NCBI GenBank assembly: GCA_947179485.1
Contig: OX359245.1
Location: 77,549,067 to 77,613,066, forward strand
Origin: Allacma fusca
Lineage: Eukaryota; Arthropoda; Collembola; Symphypleona; Sminthuridae
Length of the DNA stretch: 64,000 bases
Reading direction: 5' to 3'
Shown here: positions 47,815 to 58,752 of the stretch, piece after piece
Numbering within the stretch: the first letter of the stretch is position 1
Layout of the letters: every line of letters begins with the position of its first letter
Position numbers and translations under genes: made by a program
Notes under the pieces: generated by a model
What the model was told of the DNA's origin: nothing
Database searches by the model: none
Seen by the model: the letters and a program-made list of their open reading frames with translations, nothing else

Positions 47815-48054
47815 TCGGGTCCTGCAGGAGGTCCTGGGGTACCTGGTCCAGGTCCGCCCCGTCCACCGGGTCCACCTCAACACGGGCAGTACTACCAGCC
47901 CGGTGGGATGCACCATGCACCGCCAGGTCATCCTTCCCAGTATCCTCCACCCCCTCAGTCACCTCACTCCCCTTATCCCCACCCTGCTCAAAGATATTCG
48001 GCTCCTCCAGGGATGAGGGACTCTCAACCGCCTTCACACTACTCCATGCCTCCG
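47815..48054 (+). CDS. osa: osa/ARID1-like SWI/SNF subunit, coding exon 3
   Basis: 80 codons, residues 400-479, phase 0 at both ends. The acceptor is AAATTTCAG|TCGGG and the donor CTCCG|GTAAGC. The peptide is Pro/Gly-rich throughout: it opens SGPAGGPGVPGPGPPRPPG, continues HGQYYQPGGMHHAPPGHPSQ and ends RDSQPPSHYSMPP. The regularly spaced Tyr residues in Pro/Gly/Gln sequence are typical of ARID1-family N-terminal arms, which are intrinsically disordered and drive condensate-like interactions in the family. No single residue proves the family here. Assignment follows from matching phase, strand and composition with exon 2, which lies 8.8 kb upstream. Confidence 0.75.
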
Positions 48055-49664
48055 GTAAGCTGGATATTTTTTTATTTATTGTAATTAATTACATAGAATA
48101 TGTATTAACTTATAAGCCAGTATTATTATATTGTATAGATATGTTGTGGGTGTGAAGAGGTCAAATGTAAGATATTTAAATATGAATTAGATGCTTTTTT
48201 GCTTAGAAACAAATAATCTAGGTCCAGTTGTTCACTATATAAATGAGTCACGGATCAAGTACAGGATATATTTGGAATAACGTATGGACCCTGAACCCTG
48301 AGATATTAAAAGAGCGAGATGAACCAGTAATTATTGCATGAAATAGTCCCATCACCAAATGGGTGACTGTACTAGTGCCCCTGTGTCTTATATGGGATTT
48401 TAATTACATAAATGTATATAAGTAATTATCTATTATGTCTACAAATGTAAATACGCGTAATATATAATTGTAAGTTTAAATCTATATACTTCTGTTTTGC
48501 TTTTTTAGGCTTCTGGCATGTACCTGGTTCATTTTGCCTTTTAAAGGAACATATATGCCCCTGGATCATGCTTTGCTTGTCGATCTTTAGTTCAATTTCC
48601 CTCTTCCCTGACGATCTCCTGAGCTAAATGTAGCGGAAAATTTGTTTTAAAGCAGTTGATGCTTTCAATTATTTTTTCTTCACATATACTTATACTTAAG
48701 TAATTATTATCAAGACAAAATTAAAATCAGGCTTTTAATAGTTACGTAAATAGATCAGGAAGTAATAATTAAATTTCCAGTTGCACGTTTTTATAAATTG
48801 ATAGACAGACTACAGTCTACTTGAAGAGTCAAATTGAGCTTCGAGCTCCTCTCGGGTTATTGCTTTTAAAAGGAAGGGATATTATCTAATTATGTCGGCA
48901 TGAGTTCAGGTGGAGATACGTTGAAGAAAAAACCAACTTACCCCTGTAGAGAACGTCTCCTTAGTAGAGCGACACTGTCTTTGAACATAGTAGAGCAAAA
49001 GTAGAGTCAAGAGCAGATGCAGACGTTTAGATAGATATACATGTGTACCATTACCATAGCTCTGTGAAAACTCCCTAATATGTGGGAATCCATTGTGGCA
49101 GTAGGAGGGAGTCTAATAATAAAAGAAAGGTCGGAATGAGTAGTGGGTGATATTATTTAAATTTTTCCGTCTATTATGTGTGTACTGTGAGTGTGTGAGC
49201 CTTGCGTGCAAGTTTGGGGCATGGATAACTGGAATGTAACGTGAGTTTGGAGAGAGAGAGAAAAAAAGTGAGTGAGAGAGAGAGAGAGACAAAAGTGTGT
49301 AAAAATCCATTTACAAAGATATGCGAAATGGAATTATAGAATATATAAGTATAGAGGTATCCACGTATGTACCCATGCATAAGGGATGTTGTTGACATGT
49401 AGGGACTGAGAAAGGCATGTGGAGGTGCAGAATGGGAAAAGTCGGTTGGTTGGCTCTCTCCGCGCCATGAATATGAATCATGATGACAGAGAATGAGAGA
49501 GAGAGAGAGAATGAGAAAGAGAGACATTGCGGTAGGTTAAGGTGCCATCCTTGTGTTGTGTGTGGTTTCCTCCTTGTAAGTGTACATATACATATATACT
49601 GCTTTATCTATAGTATGGACCTTTTTTTATGCTCTGAATCAGGGTGAAGCACATGGCGGCCTAT

Positions 49665-49668
<4 letters not shown>

Positions 49669-49707
<39 letters not shown>
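49669..49707. repeat. (CT)n microsatellite
   Basis: A CT run of about 39 bp, followed by a shorter one at about 49716-49729. Confidence 0.95.
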
Positions 49708-49709
<2 letters not shown>

Positions 49710-51030
49710 ACTCACTCTCTCTCTCTCAGGCTCCAAACATACAGGCTTGCATACATAGAGCCGTATTTCGTTGAAGCGATAAAAAAATCCATGAATGGAA
49801 ATGCTTATCAGCCCATGTGTGTGTGTAAATGGAAGTGTATGTATGTGTGTAGTGGTATGTACATAAATATACTGTCAAGAGACGTGCATAATATGTAAAC
49901 GTATGTACTGTTGTATGTAACTGAGAGGAAAAGTGAGCATAGGATGATGACATTACTACTTCCCGATTCCCTTCCTTCCTTTTTTTTCCTCCACTTCCTA
50001 AAGGCCACTGGAGTAGTTTGTCCACGGGGCCTTTTTTTTAAACAAAAATCAAACTTCTAACTTGAAAGTTATAACTGATATGTATATCGTAGTGCTACTT
50101 GTATTCTAATTATGATACATTCAGCTCCATGCGTGTCATTTCAGTTGAGCTCAGTTTAGTAGCGTAAACATGAGAGAGTCAATATCGGAACTGTGTTTTA
50201 ATTCTTATTGTATCAGTTGTTGGAAAAGGGATTTTTTTTGTAGTGAGTGAGTAGTGAGTGAGGAATGGTCAGGGTTAAGATAGTAGTTGATGTTAGTATT
50301 TTTATTCATAAGCTTGGGAGCTTGTTATCAGGAGAGCTGGATTGTTGACAGTACCCTTCTGAGAAAATGGAGATTTGGTTAACTTTGGAATGGTGGATGG
50401 ACTTTTGTAAGAAGATAAATGCAAGTAAAGTAGGAGCAGTAGAACAACTGCAACCTGCAACTGTTTTGTGATGCGTGGATTTGGAATGTATTCTTTCTGA
50501 GCTTGAAGTTGACATTTGAGCATTCAAACAGAGGCAGTGGGGGTGTTCGGGAAGGTACAATTATCTTCATGCAGATGTAGGAGGGGTTGTTATCTACATA
50601 CGTGGTTGAAGCTAGTGCAGTAGGTACTTGGTCAGATTTTTACGTGACATTCTAGACGATGATATCCTCCAAACTAGAAGTTTAAAAATCCTAGGGGCTA
50701 ATTTAGTAGTGAGTGAACTGTTGAGACAGATAAAAATTATAATTTTTACACAGTACCTTTTTATAACACTCCTTGACAAGGGTGCCATTTTTATAGAATA
50801 CCATTTTGTAATAGCCCTTGGAGCACCACTTTCAAAGAATACCAAATTAAAAGCAACCTTTTAATGTCTCGGGGAAATTTCATTCCCATTCGTTTTGCCT
50901 AATTGTTACATTTTCAATTGTGAGCCCAAATGATTTTACAGAGATCATTATTAGGAAATAAAATTTACACGGAGGTATAATATTTCATATGTGATATCAT
51001 TTAACACCGATCTAAAAACTCCAACTACAA

Positions 51031-51033
<3 letters not shown>

Positions 51034-51092
<59 letters not shown>
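51034..51092. repeat. Long (CT)n microsatellite
   Basis: A pure CT run of about 59 bp, one of the two longest in the window. Confidence 0.95.
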
Positions 51093-51095
<3 letters not shown>

Positions 51096-51780
51096 AAGGT
51101 CCTAATTTGACTTCATTCAAAGTATCATGTTACAAAATAAATTAGCTCTAGAATCTCCAGGAGTTTCCTAGATTTTGACTCATGCCTTGGGATTCCTATG
51201 TTTACAAATGTTTATTCTTTTGTAGTTCATGGGGAGAGTCCTTGTCTTTTTACATGACCTCATCCGTTCTCTTTCGCTCAGACGTAGACACAGACCCACA
51301 CACACACACGCACTTAAATTCCGTAGTTGACGTAGAACACATATTTCTCGGGAGATGAAATTCTGTTCTGCCCCAGTATGTCCTCATGTATCTACATATA
51401 TGTATCTACATATATGTGTGTTCGTATTTCCTTACTCCATATGAGTTTCTATGTATGTAATTATGTATGAAATCCTTTTAGTATTATGGCCATAGATATC
51501 CCTATAATGTAAAAGTGCGTCCTGTCTTTGAGATAGGAATTGGGTGAAACTTTCTTGAGAATGTGTGTGTGTGTGTGTGTACGGAGAGAAAAACGGACTT
51601 TTCTCACTAACCAATCATAGACGCACTTACGAGCCACAGAGACCGACTTTTTCAGGCTTTTGTGTGCAAGTGTAACTATAAAAGATACTCTCAAAGTATA
51701 GAGATAGTAGGTCTACTACTACTATTCTCATCTCGTTACTCCCGTATGCACTAGTAGGTACGATTATGCAGCATGTGCAT

Positions 51781-51781
<1 letters not shown>

Positions 51782-51817
<36 letters not shown>
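51782..51817. repeat. (GT)n microsatellite
   Basis: A GT run of about 36 bp. Confidence 0.95.
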
Positions 51818-51823
<6 letters not shown>

Positions 51824-51934
51824 AGACATAGACGCGGAAGACGGAAGAAGATGCTTTTATCCATCCCGTCCCGACCTTAAACTATTGGTATAATGGACTG
51901 GTCCAATTTCATTGAGAAACTCAAATCAAACCCG

Positions 51935-51962
<28 letters not shown>
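51935..51962. repeat. (CT)n microsatellite
   Basis: A CT run of about 28 bp. Confidence 0.95.
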
Positions 51963-51967
<5 letters not shown>

Positions 51968-52101
51968 CCAGATAGAAATACATGGGTCTACATATGAATA
52001 CCATTGTATCCACTATAGTAGACACATTGTTCAGGGAATGCTATAGTAGTTTGTATACAGGTTGGTAATTATATACCCACACGGAAATCGTACGAGGGGA
52101 A

Positions 52102-52142
52102 TAGAGAGAGAGAGAGAGAGATTCACTGAGAGAGAGAGAGAG
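52102..52142. repeat. (GA)n microsatellite, interrupted
   Basis: Two GA runs separated by TTCACT. Confidence 0.9.
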
Positions 52143-52529
52143 GTTCAAAAATTTATTTGTAATGTGGACAAAAGCTCCTCCGAAACTTTTCTCACTCATT
52201 CCTTACTCTTTCAAGCACTCCTTCCTATGTATTAGCTAAAAGAGCCAAGGACCTATTTTGTAAAACGTACGGTGAACTTCAGAATATGGGTGTCAGGATT
52301 CCGAGGAGACAAGATACGGAAAAAGATCTGAGAACGGGAGTAAAGTTCCCTTCCAACTGAGACGGATCAGTCAAAAGTGATGAGTTTTTCTTTTAAGCTC
52401 GGGTTGTCTCTCCCACTATCTCTCTCTCTCTCTCTCATTCCGTGAAGTTCGTCTTCCTTCCAGAGACTCATCTCTCATCATCATCTCTCTCCTACTTGTT
52501 CGCTGTAGTACGGATGGAAAGGAGTGTGT

Positions 52530-52534
<5 letters not shown>

Positions 52535-52566
<32 letters not shown>
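52535..52566. repeat. (GA)n microsatellite
   Basis: A GA run of about 32 bp. A 17-bp CT run lies about 100 bp upstream (52420-52436). Confidence 0.95.
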
Positions 52567-52569
<3 letters not shown>

Positions 52570-52885
52570 TCAGGGATGAGGAGGTGATGGCGGGATAGAT
52601 TCTCATTTCCAAGTGCTCAATCAACGACTGAGGTGGTGTATTTATTATTCCCAAGCCCAATCACAACAGCATTGGAGCAACCTCATTCATATTCCTCTCG
52701 GCTCTTCCCTCACTACTATAGTGTAGACATTGTATTACTAGTAATTACATATGTATTGACGTTTACGGGTATATGTGTGATTGGGCTGGAGCTATAAAAA
52801 CATGAGAGAACCTTTACCACTTAGCTTTTTCTACTCAGTTGTATATAGAGTTGAGGGATATTTAAATGTATGCATGTATAGTGTG

Positions 52886-52889
52886 TGAG

Positions 52890-52930
<41 letters not shown>
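52886..52930. repeat. (GA)n microsatellite with GATA units
   Basis: A few GATA units pass into a GA run to 52930. Confidence 0.95.
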
Positions 52931-52932
<2 letters not shown>

Positions 52933-54004
52933 TTTGTTAAACTGTAAAAATTGATGTGAATGTATGAGGATTGGGGAAAATCATGTGTGTAAATAAAGGA
53001 GATAGGAAAATGTTAACCAACGACCTTGCCAATTATCTCTCACTCTTTTTTTTTCCCCACTCACTCTTTATTTCCTGCCTCTATTTATGCACAAGTTGAT
53101 CGTGTGGGAGATCCTGTGTGGTCGGGAGAGATGCGTATCTTAATGATGGTTTCGTATTTGTAAAGAAATTTTTTGATATATTCAGACTGCGTAACCCCAC
53201 ATTGTGTTTGTGATGAGTCAAATGCCTTTTTCAGGGCTTGTGTTGGTAAATATACGAACATACATATAAGTACGTACGTAAAACGTAAGAGTATAAGTGT
53301 ACGGTAATTATTATTATGGAGCTGGAGAAGTTTGGGATTTCTAGGGAATGAGTAATAGTAAGGTATAATACGTTGGTATTTTATTCCTTGTGTTGTAATA
53401 TATGTATATAGGTAATAGGGATTATGCCGGAGCTATTATGCTCGACTGTGGGGAATTGTGTGGGGCAAGTAATAATTTTTAGGCCATTGCAGTCATCGAA
53501 TGTAAGTATGTATGAAGGCTTGAGGGCTTTTATTGTAAGGAAGGAGCACGTGCTCATCAACCGGCAATGATGGTTCTCTGTATATGTGTGTCTGTGTGGA
53601 CTGTTTTATTGTGTACTGGGATTTTTGGTAAATATATAAGTACATATATGTGGCTTGCAATTGGATACAATTGTGTATGTATTCTTCATGTAATTACATA
53701 AAGGTATATCTATAGTTTGAGGCCAAACAATGACACGTGAAAGGGGAAATATGTCATTGCATAAGGATTGTTTGTATTGATTACTTTGAAGAGGTACTCA
53801 CATATTACAATGTGTATGTGCTTAATTTATGCATCTACTTATGCTTTAAACTGCTGTAGGATATTTACATAAGAATTATTACTTTTCTGTGGTAATATGG
53901 AAAAGACGTTGGGAGATAAAATGACCGGAAAATATTTGTCTTTAAAAAAAATTATAATGTGGCTGGTTAAAAATATTATTAATTCTTTTATTTGTAATTT
54001 CCAG

Positions 54005-54140
54005 GGAATGTCGGGGGACTCTTCCGGATCTGGCCTTCCTCCTCCTGGACCGAATAGTAGTAGTTCTGGGCCGGACGGGTCAATGAGTCACCCGCCCAAG
54101 TCCACCCCTCCCCCTCCTCCCTCACCCTCGTTAGCCCAGC

Positions 54141-54171
<31 letters not shown>

Positions 54172-54496
54172 GCAGCAGCAGCAACAACAGCAACAACAAC
54201 AACAGCAGCAACAGCAACAACAGCAAGAAAGAGGGCAGATGAATCATGGAGCTAACCCACCTTCACCCTCCCAACAACAACAGTCCTCCCGTTCCACTCC
54301 TCAACAACAACAACAACAACAACAACAGCAACAACAACAATCTCAAGGACATCCTCCTCAACCTCCTCCTGGACTGTCGAACAGTACGGGTAGTAATAGT
54401 AGTTCCGGAGGGGGAGCTCCCCCCTCCTCCTCTCCGTCTCATCGGCCTCAGGGCTCCTCTCCTTCCAACAATTACGCGCCTCCACCGGACGTTGGG
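54005..54496 (+). CDS. osa: osa/ARID1-like SWI/SNF subunit, coding exon 4 (gene continues)
   Basis: 164 codons, residues 480-643, phase 0 at both ends. The acceptor is AATTTCCAG|GGAATG and the donor GTTGGG|GTAAGG. It opens GMSGDSSGSGLPPPG and has SMSHPPKSTPPPPP. A run of 30 glutamines follows (residues 524-553, bases 54137-54226), encoded by mixed CAA and CAG, then a second run of 13 (579-591). It ends Ser/Pro-rich, NNYAPPPDVG. Long polyglutamine runs in a Pro/Ser/Gly arm are characteristic of Osa. CAA/CAG mixing makes a pure slippage-prone tract less likely over most of its length, though the first eleven or so codons after an initial CAG are nearly all CAA. The following exon was not found, so the protein is incomplete here. 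Confidence 0.8.
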
Positions 54497-56003
54497 GTAA
54501 GGATACCTTTACCATTCATTTTAATAGGGAGTAGTTAATAGTCATGGGAAGTGCGTGTCTAATTAATATGCATACCTAATTCGTGTACAATATATATGTG
54601 ACTGTTGACTTCAGCGGGAAATCCCTACGTGGAAATCTAACCCATTCAGTTTTGTATAATTACCTATAAGTATAAGCACTATTCGATACAAATTTAATTT
54701 ACACTTACTACTATTATGTTTCCAATTATCCCTATGAATTAATTACAACGAATCAAAACCCTGACTGTATGTATTTTAATATGTTATAGATAGCACTGGA
54801 TTTCCCGGTATGTCAAGGTGTCACACTGTACATGGCATATATAGGCTCCCCTGATAGTAGTTCACTAGAGATACGTACTTAAAAGCACCAGACTTGTAAG
54901 ACAAGACTATTACTGTCTCCACAACATGGGCTTCTGAAATCCAGCATACCTTCATTGGCAATTTTCACATTGCATTTTATATTTATTACATTTTCAGCAA
55001 GTATAGAATAGATGTACTTGTAGGCATGCATGGGACTGTCATATTGGAATACAACACACACACACACCCCCAACAACAGTTTACATAATATGTACTCATT
55101 ACATGTCATTGCATTACACATGACGATGCATTCACACACATTCCATGTCATATCACTGGTAGGGCAACTTCATTTTGCTTCCGTGTATAAAATAACCTAT
55201 AATTATACCTATATATAGATACATAATTCCCAATGTGTTATCTGTTGGCAGAGTTTTGAAGAGCAATGACATTTTATGCCTTGGAAACATGCATAGCATA
55301 CATACATAGATTTAGATACTATTAAGGCTATATAATAATGACAGCGAGCAAAATTCTACTAGGGCTCTGGTGTGGTGAGGTACACAACACAGGAGATAAT
55401 TGTTATAGGAAATGGAAAGGTGTGCTAATTGGACAATAATTTATTTTTGTATAGACAACCATAATATGTGTACGGAACTAATTACCTATATAGATATTTG
55501 TCTTCCATATGGATTTATATTTCATGAGTAATTATTTATGACGTCAATTATGATATTTGTAAAATTGCAATAATTATTATTCTACTATATACAGATCATT
55601 AGCATTAAGTACTTGGATATCCCCTCCAAATCTCACAATAGATTTAAAGACCTCTGATGAGTGAGTGTAAGTACTTATGAACTATGAATTATTAGAGCTT
55701 GACTCGAAAAACAAGTTCTATGTACTAATTAAGAATTTTATGTCTAAGGCAATAATACTCACTCAATCTCATGTATACTTAAATAATAGAGTCGAAATTA
55801 ATTAGTAGAGATGCATAATTATACATAATATAAGTACAAGTGTAAGGGGTAACTTTTAACTAAGCAAGGGATGTAAAAAGTTCCTTTATAAGGTGTAACC
55901 CCCTCCTCATCAGATTGACCTCACTATTATTATTATTATTATTATTGTTACATTTCTAAGTTCTTCCAGGGAACCCATGAAGTGAAAACATGTTTACGTT
56001 CTC

Positions 56004-56005
<2 letters not shown>

Positions 56006-56065
<60 letters not shown>
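56006..56065. repeat. Long (CT)n microsatellite
   Basis: A pure CT run of about 60 bp. Confidence 0.95.
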
Positions 56066-56067
<2 letters not shown>

Positions 56068-56245
56068 AAGGAACACTTCTCCCAAGGAATGTGGGATTCC
56101 GAATCCTTCATATTTTTTTTTGTAACTCTCCCAAGTTTCCCTATCCTATACCTAGTTAAGTGAGAGTTTGAAAGTTGAGCGGGAGCGGGGTTTCAGGGAA
56201 GTATGAATTTTAAACTTTAACTTTTGTGTGTGCATGGCATGGCAT

Positions 56246-56297
56246 GATGTTGATGATGATGGTGATGTTGCTGCTCCTACTCCAAGCTTTTCATGTT

Positions 56298-56328
<31 letters not shown>

Positions 56329-56341
56329 ATGATGATGATTT
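56246..56341. repeat. GAT/GTT trinucleotide repeat
   Basis: Two clusters of GATGATG(T/A)T-type units (about 56246-56266 and 56294-56341) are separated by unique sequence. Confidence 0.85.
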
Positions 56342-56605
56342 GAGGGCAGACGGGAGGAGAGCGGAAATACCTTGTGATTATCTGAGGACTCTTATTATTA
56401 TTAAGGCTTTGACTCCTTATGACTTACCGTCTCCTCTTGCAAAGACCCTGGAAATAGAGAGTCCTCTCTGTCGTAATAATTATTGTTGTTAAATTGTGAA
56501 GTTTGGGTTGTTCTCTGTATTAATTTTGGAGGGATACTGGGTGAGATGTGTTTTAGCAGAAAATGTGTATAGGAATATATGGGCAAAATAAGAAAAAGAA
56601 GAACA

Positions 56606-56675
56606 AGATTACGACTACGACTACGACGACGACAACAGCAGCAACCAACAACAGCAACAACAACAACAACAACAA
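56606..56675. repeat. CGA/CAA trinucleotide repeat
   Basis: ACTACGACTACGACGACGAC passes into CAGCAGCAACAACAACAA units. It is not part of a phase-compatible osa exon: no acceptor with an open in-phase frame was found. Confidence 0.85.
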
Positions 56676-56778
56676 GGCTAAAGAGAGAGAGCCTTTGCCG
56701 TTGTACTATTCTCTGGCATTCTCTTTCTATTTGGTTCGTTCTACTCTGTTCTACACTGTTCTGTTCTGTGGGGATGGA

Positions 56779-56781
<3 letters not shown>

Positions 56782-56820
<39 letters not shown>

Positions 56821-56840
56821 GTGTGTGTGTGTGTGTGTGA
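56782..56840. repeat. (GT)n microsatellite
   Basis: A GT run of about 59 bp with one TT interruption near 56819. Confidence 0.95.
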
Positions 56841-57188
56841 GGAGTAGTAGTCGTAGTAGGAGAGCACACCAGCAACCAAGAGCACAGTTCTTGTAGGTAG
56901 AGTGAGAGAGAGAAGTGGTTGATCGGGCAGCAAGGCCTCTGACGTCAGCCCAATGACTCCACTATTCTGATGAATATTGGTAACTGGGAGGGCTGGACAG
57001 CGGGTAAAATTAAATTAGAGGCGGAATGGCGGAGGCCTTGGCGGGAGGAAGAGACAGAGTCTCCTCAACTCCTGTCAATCCCAACGGAAGGCATGAAAAG
57101 TGGCTTTGAAAAGAAGGTCTGCTCCGTTGCTCGGCCATCTAGGCCTGGTGATGAGCTTCACAGCCATTCCAAAGCATTGCCAACTCCA

Positions 57189-57191
<3 letters not shown>

Positions 57192-57224
<33 letters not shown>
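57192..57224. repeat. (CT)n microsatellite
   Basis: A CT run of about 33 bp. Confidence 0.95.
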
Positions 57225-57227
<3 letters not shown>

Positions 57228-57404
57228 CTCTCTCATACTCTCTAAAAGCCTTATGTACATTCCCCCTGAGCTGGGTCCCAGTAATAGTTGTAGTAGGTAA
57301 CATAGTAGTAGTAGTAATAGTGGTCTCACATAAGTAAAGGAAGGGAAGGTTCGTTCGTTTCGTTCTTTTGCCTTTGCCTACGGGTCGATAGAACATACGG
57401 CTGG

Positions 57405-57555
57405 CTCTCTCTCTCTCTCTCTCTCTCACTCTGGTTCTCTGGCTCTTTCTCTCTCTTCCAGTCCTTCGCTTCTCCCTCTCTCACATTTATTACAACATTG
57501 GATTTTGGCATAGAGGAGCGTCCCGTCTCTTTTTCTCTCTCTCTCTCTCTCTCTC
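57405..57555. repeat. (CT)n tracts
   Basis: CT runs at 57405-57427 and about 57533-57555, with CT-rich sequence between them. Confidence 0.9.
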
Positions 57556-57798
57556 GCTCTTTCTCTCTCCTTCAGAAACTCCTATCTTCACAATAGGGAA
57601 CTCCAGCATTGACGCTACATACCCCTCTCCCACCAACCACCATACCATTTTTTACTCTCGTATCTGTTGTATGTAGGTATAGGAGCCAGGGAAGGCAGGC
57701 AGGCAGGCAGGCACTATTGCTAGGCGCTAGGCAGGGAGGCTCTTCTGGGCCTGTAATAGTTGTTGCATAAGACTTGAGTCCTGAGTTCCCATTTGGTA

Positions 57799-57829
<31 letters not shown>

Positions 57830-58131
57830 GTCTCTGTATATTTTAGCATGGAGGTTTTGTATGTACGTGGAGTAGTATATGCACTGGCCTGTGTTGGATT
57901 TTGGTTGTTGGAGCAGTGAGGCAGGCGGGTGTGCTGATATTAGTGCTGCTGCTTCTGCTGTTGGTTCGTAAAAGGCAGGCTCTGGCTCTGGCTGTACTTC
58001 TCGTCTCTCTCTCTCTCTTGTGCTCTGGTGCTCTGAGTTGGGAGTTGGGAATGTTCAAGGCATTATTATTGACCATTGAATCCCTCACTTACTCTCCTCT
58101 CTGATGATGATAAAGGAGCCAGGAGCTACTC

Positions 58132-58132
58132 G

Positions 58133-58164
<32 letters not shown>

Positions 58165-58215
58165 ATCTCTCACAATAATACACACGCTCTTCTTCTTCTT
58201 TTTCTTCTTCGTCTT
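58132..58215. repeat. (CT)n and TTC/GTC repeats
   Basis: A CT run at 58132-58158 is followed by a (CTT)n tract with GTC interruptions at about 58187-58232. Confidence 0.9.
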
Positions 58216-58699
58216 CTTCTTCTTCGTCTTCCATCAAGATTCGTTTTTAAACTTATCCACTTAAACAGATGCAGTTTTAGTTGGGTTGTAATTCATAGGA
58301 TGCATATATAGGATATACTTTTAGGTATTTAATTATTATTACCCTGCCCTGAAAAAAAAAACTTACGGGGAGAATAATTACTAGTAGTACATGGATGGGG
58401 TTTTGTTTTTTCGTCCATGTAGGGCTAGTTATATACTTACACACTTGGTAGTGGGTCCATTGCATATTTTGGCAGATTGTGGTGAAAAATTGCATTGGAC
58501 GGATGTATCTATGTATCTATCTAAAGAGAATGTTATTCTGTGTGTAGGATCATTTGTATCTATCTTTTTTTTTCGGATGTGGGATTGCAACCTTCAAAAT
58601 TATGTAGGACCTGCACAAATTTCTCAAGTCTCTCCCTATCTCTCTCGACTCATGACCCTCATGTTTTTATTCCGATGGAGGATATGACTATTGTGAATG

Positions 58700-58701
<2 letters not shown>

Positions 58702-58746
<45 letters not shown>
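58702..58746. repeat. (CT)n microsatellite
   Basis: A CT run of about 45 bp. Confidence 0.95.

Positions 58747-58752
<6 letters not shown>

Larger units (their letters stand above)
48055..54004 (+). other. osa intron 3 (5950 bp)
   Basis: GTAAGC donor and TTATTTGTAATTTCCAG acceptor. The middle (49.6-53 kb) is unusually dense in long CT, GA and GT tracts. No extra phase-0 exon was recognised. Confidence 0.7.

Noticed and set aside
54246..54500. Asn-rich frame overlapping exon 4
   Set aside because: It is the +1 shadow of the polyglutamine-coding exon.
56563..56896. Thr/Asn- or Arg/Gln-rich frames near a CAA repeat, considered as a further osa exon
   Set aside because: No acceptor was found that opens a phase-0 frame, and the frames run into a (GT)n tract encoding Cys-Val runs.
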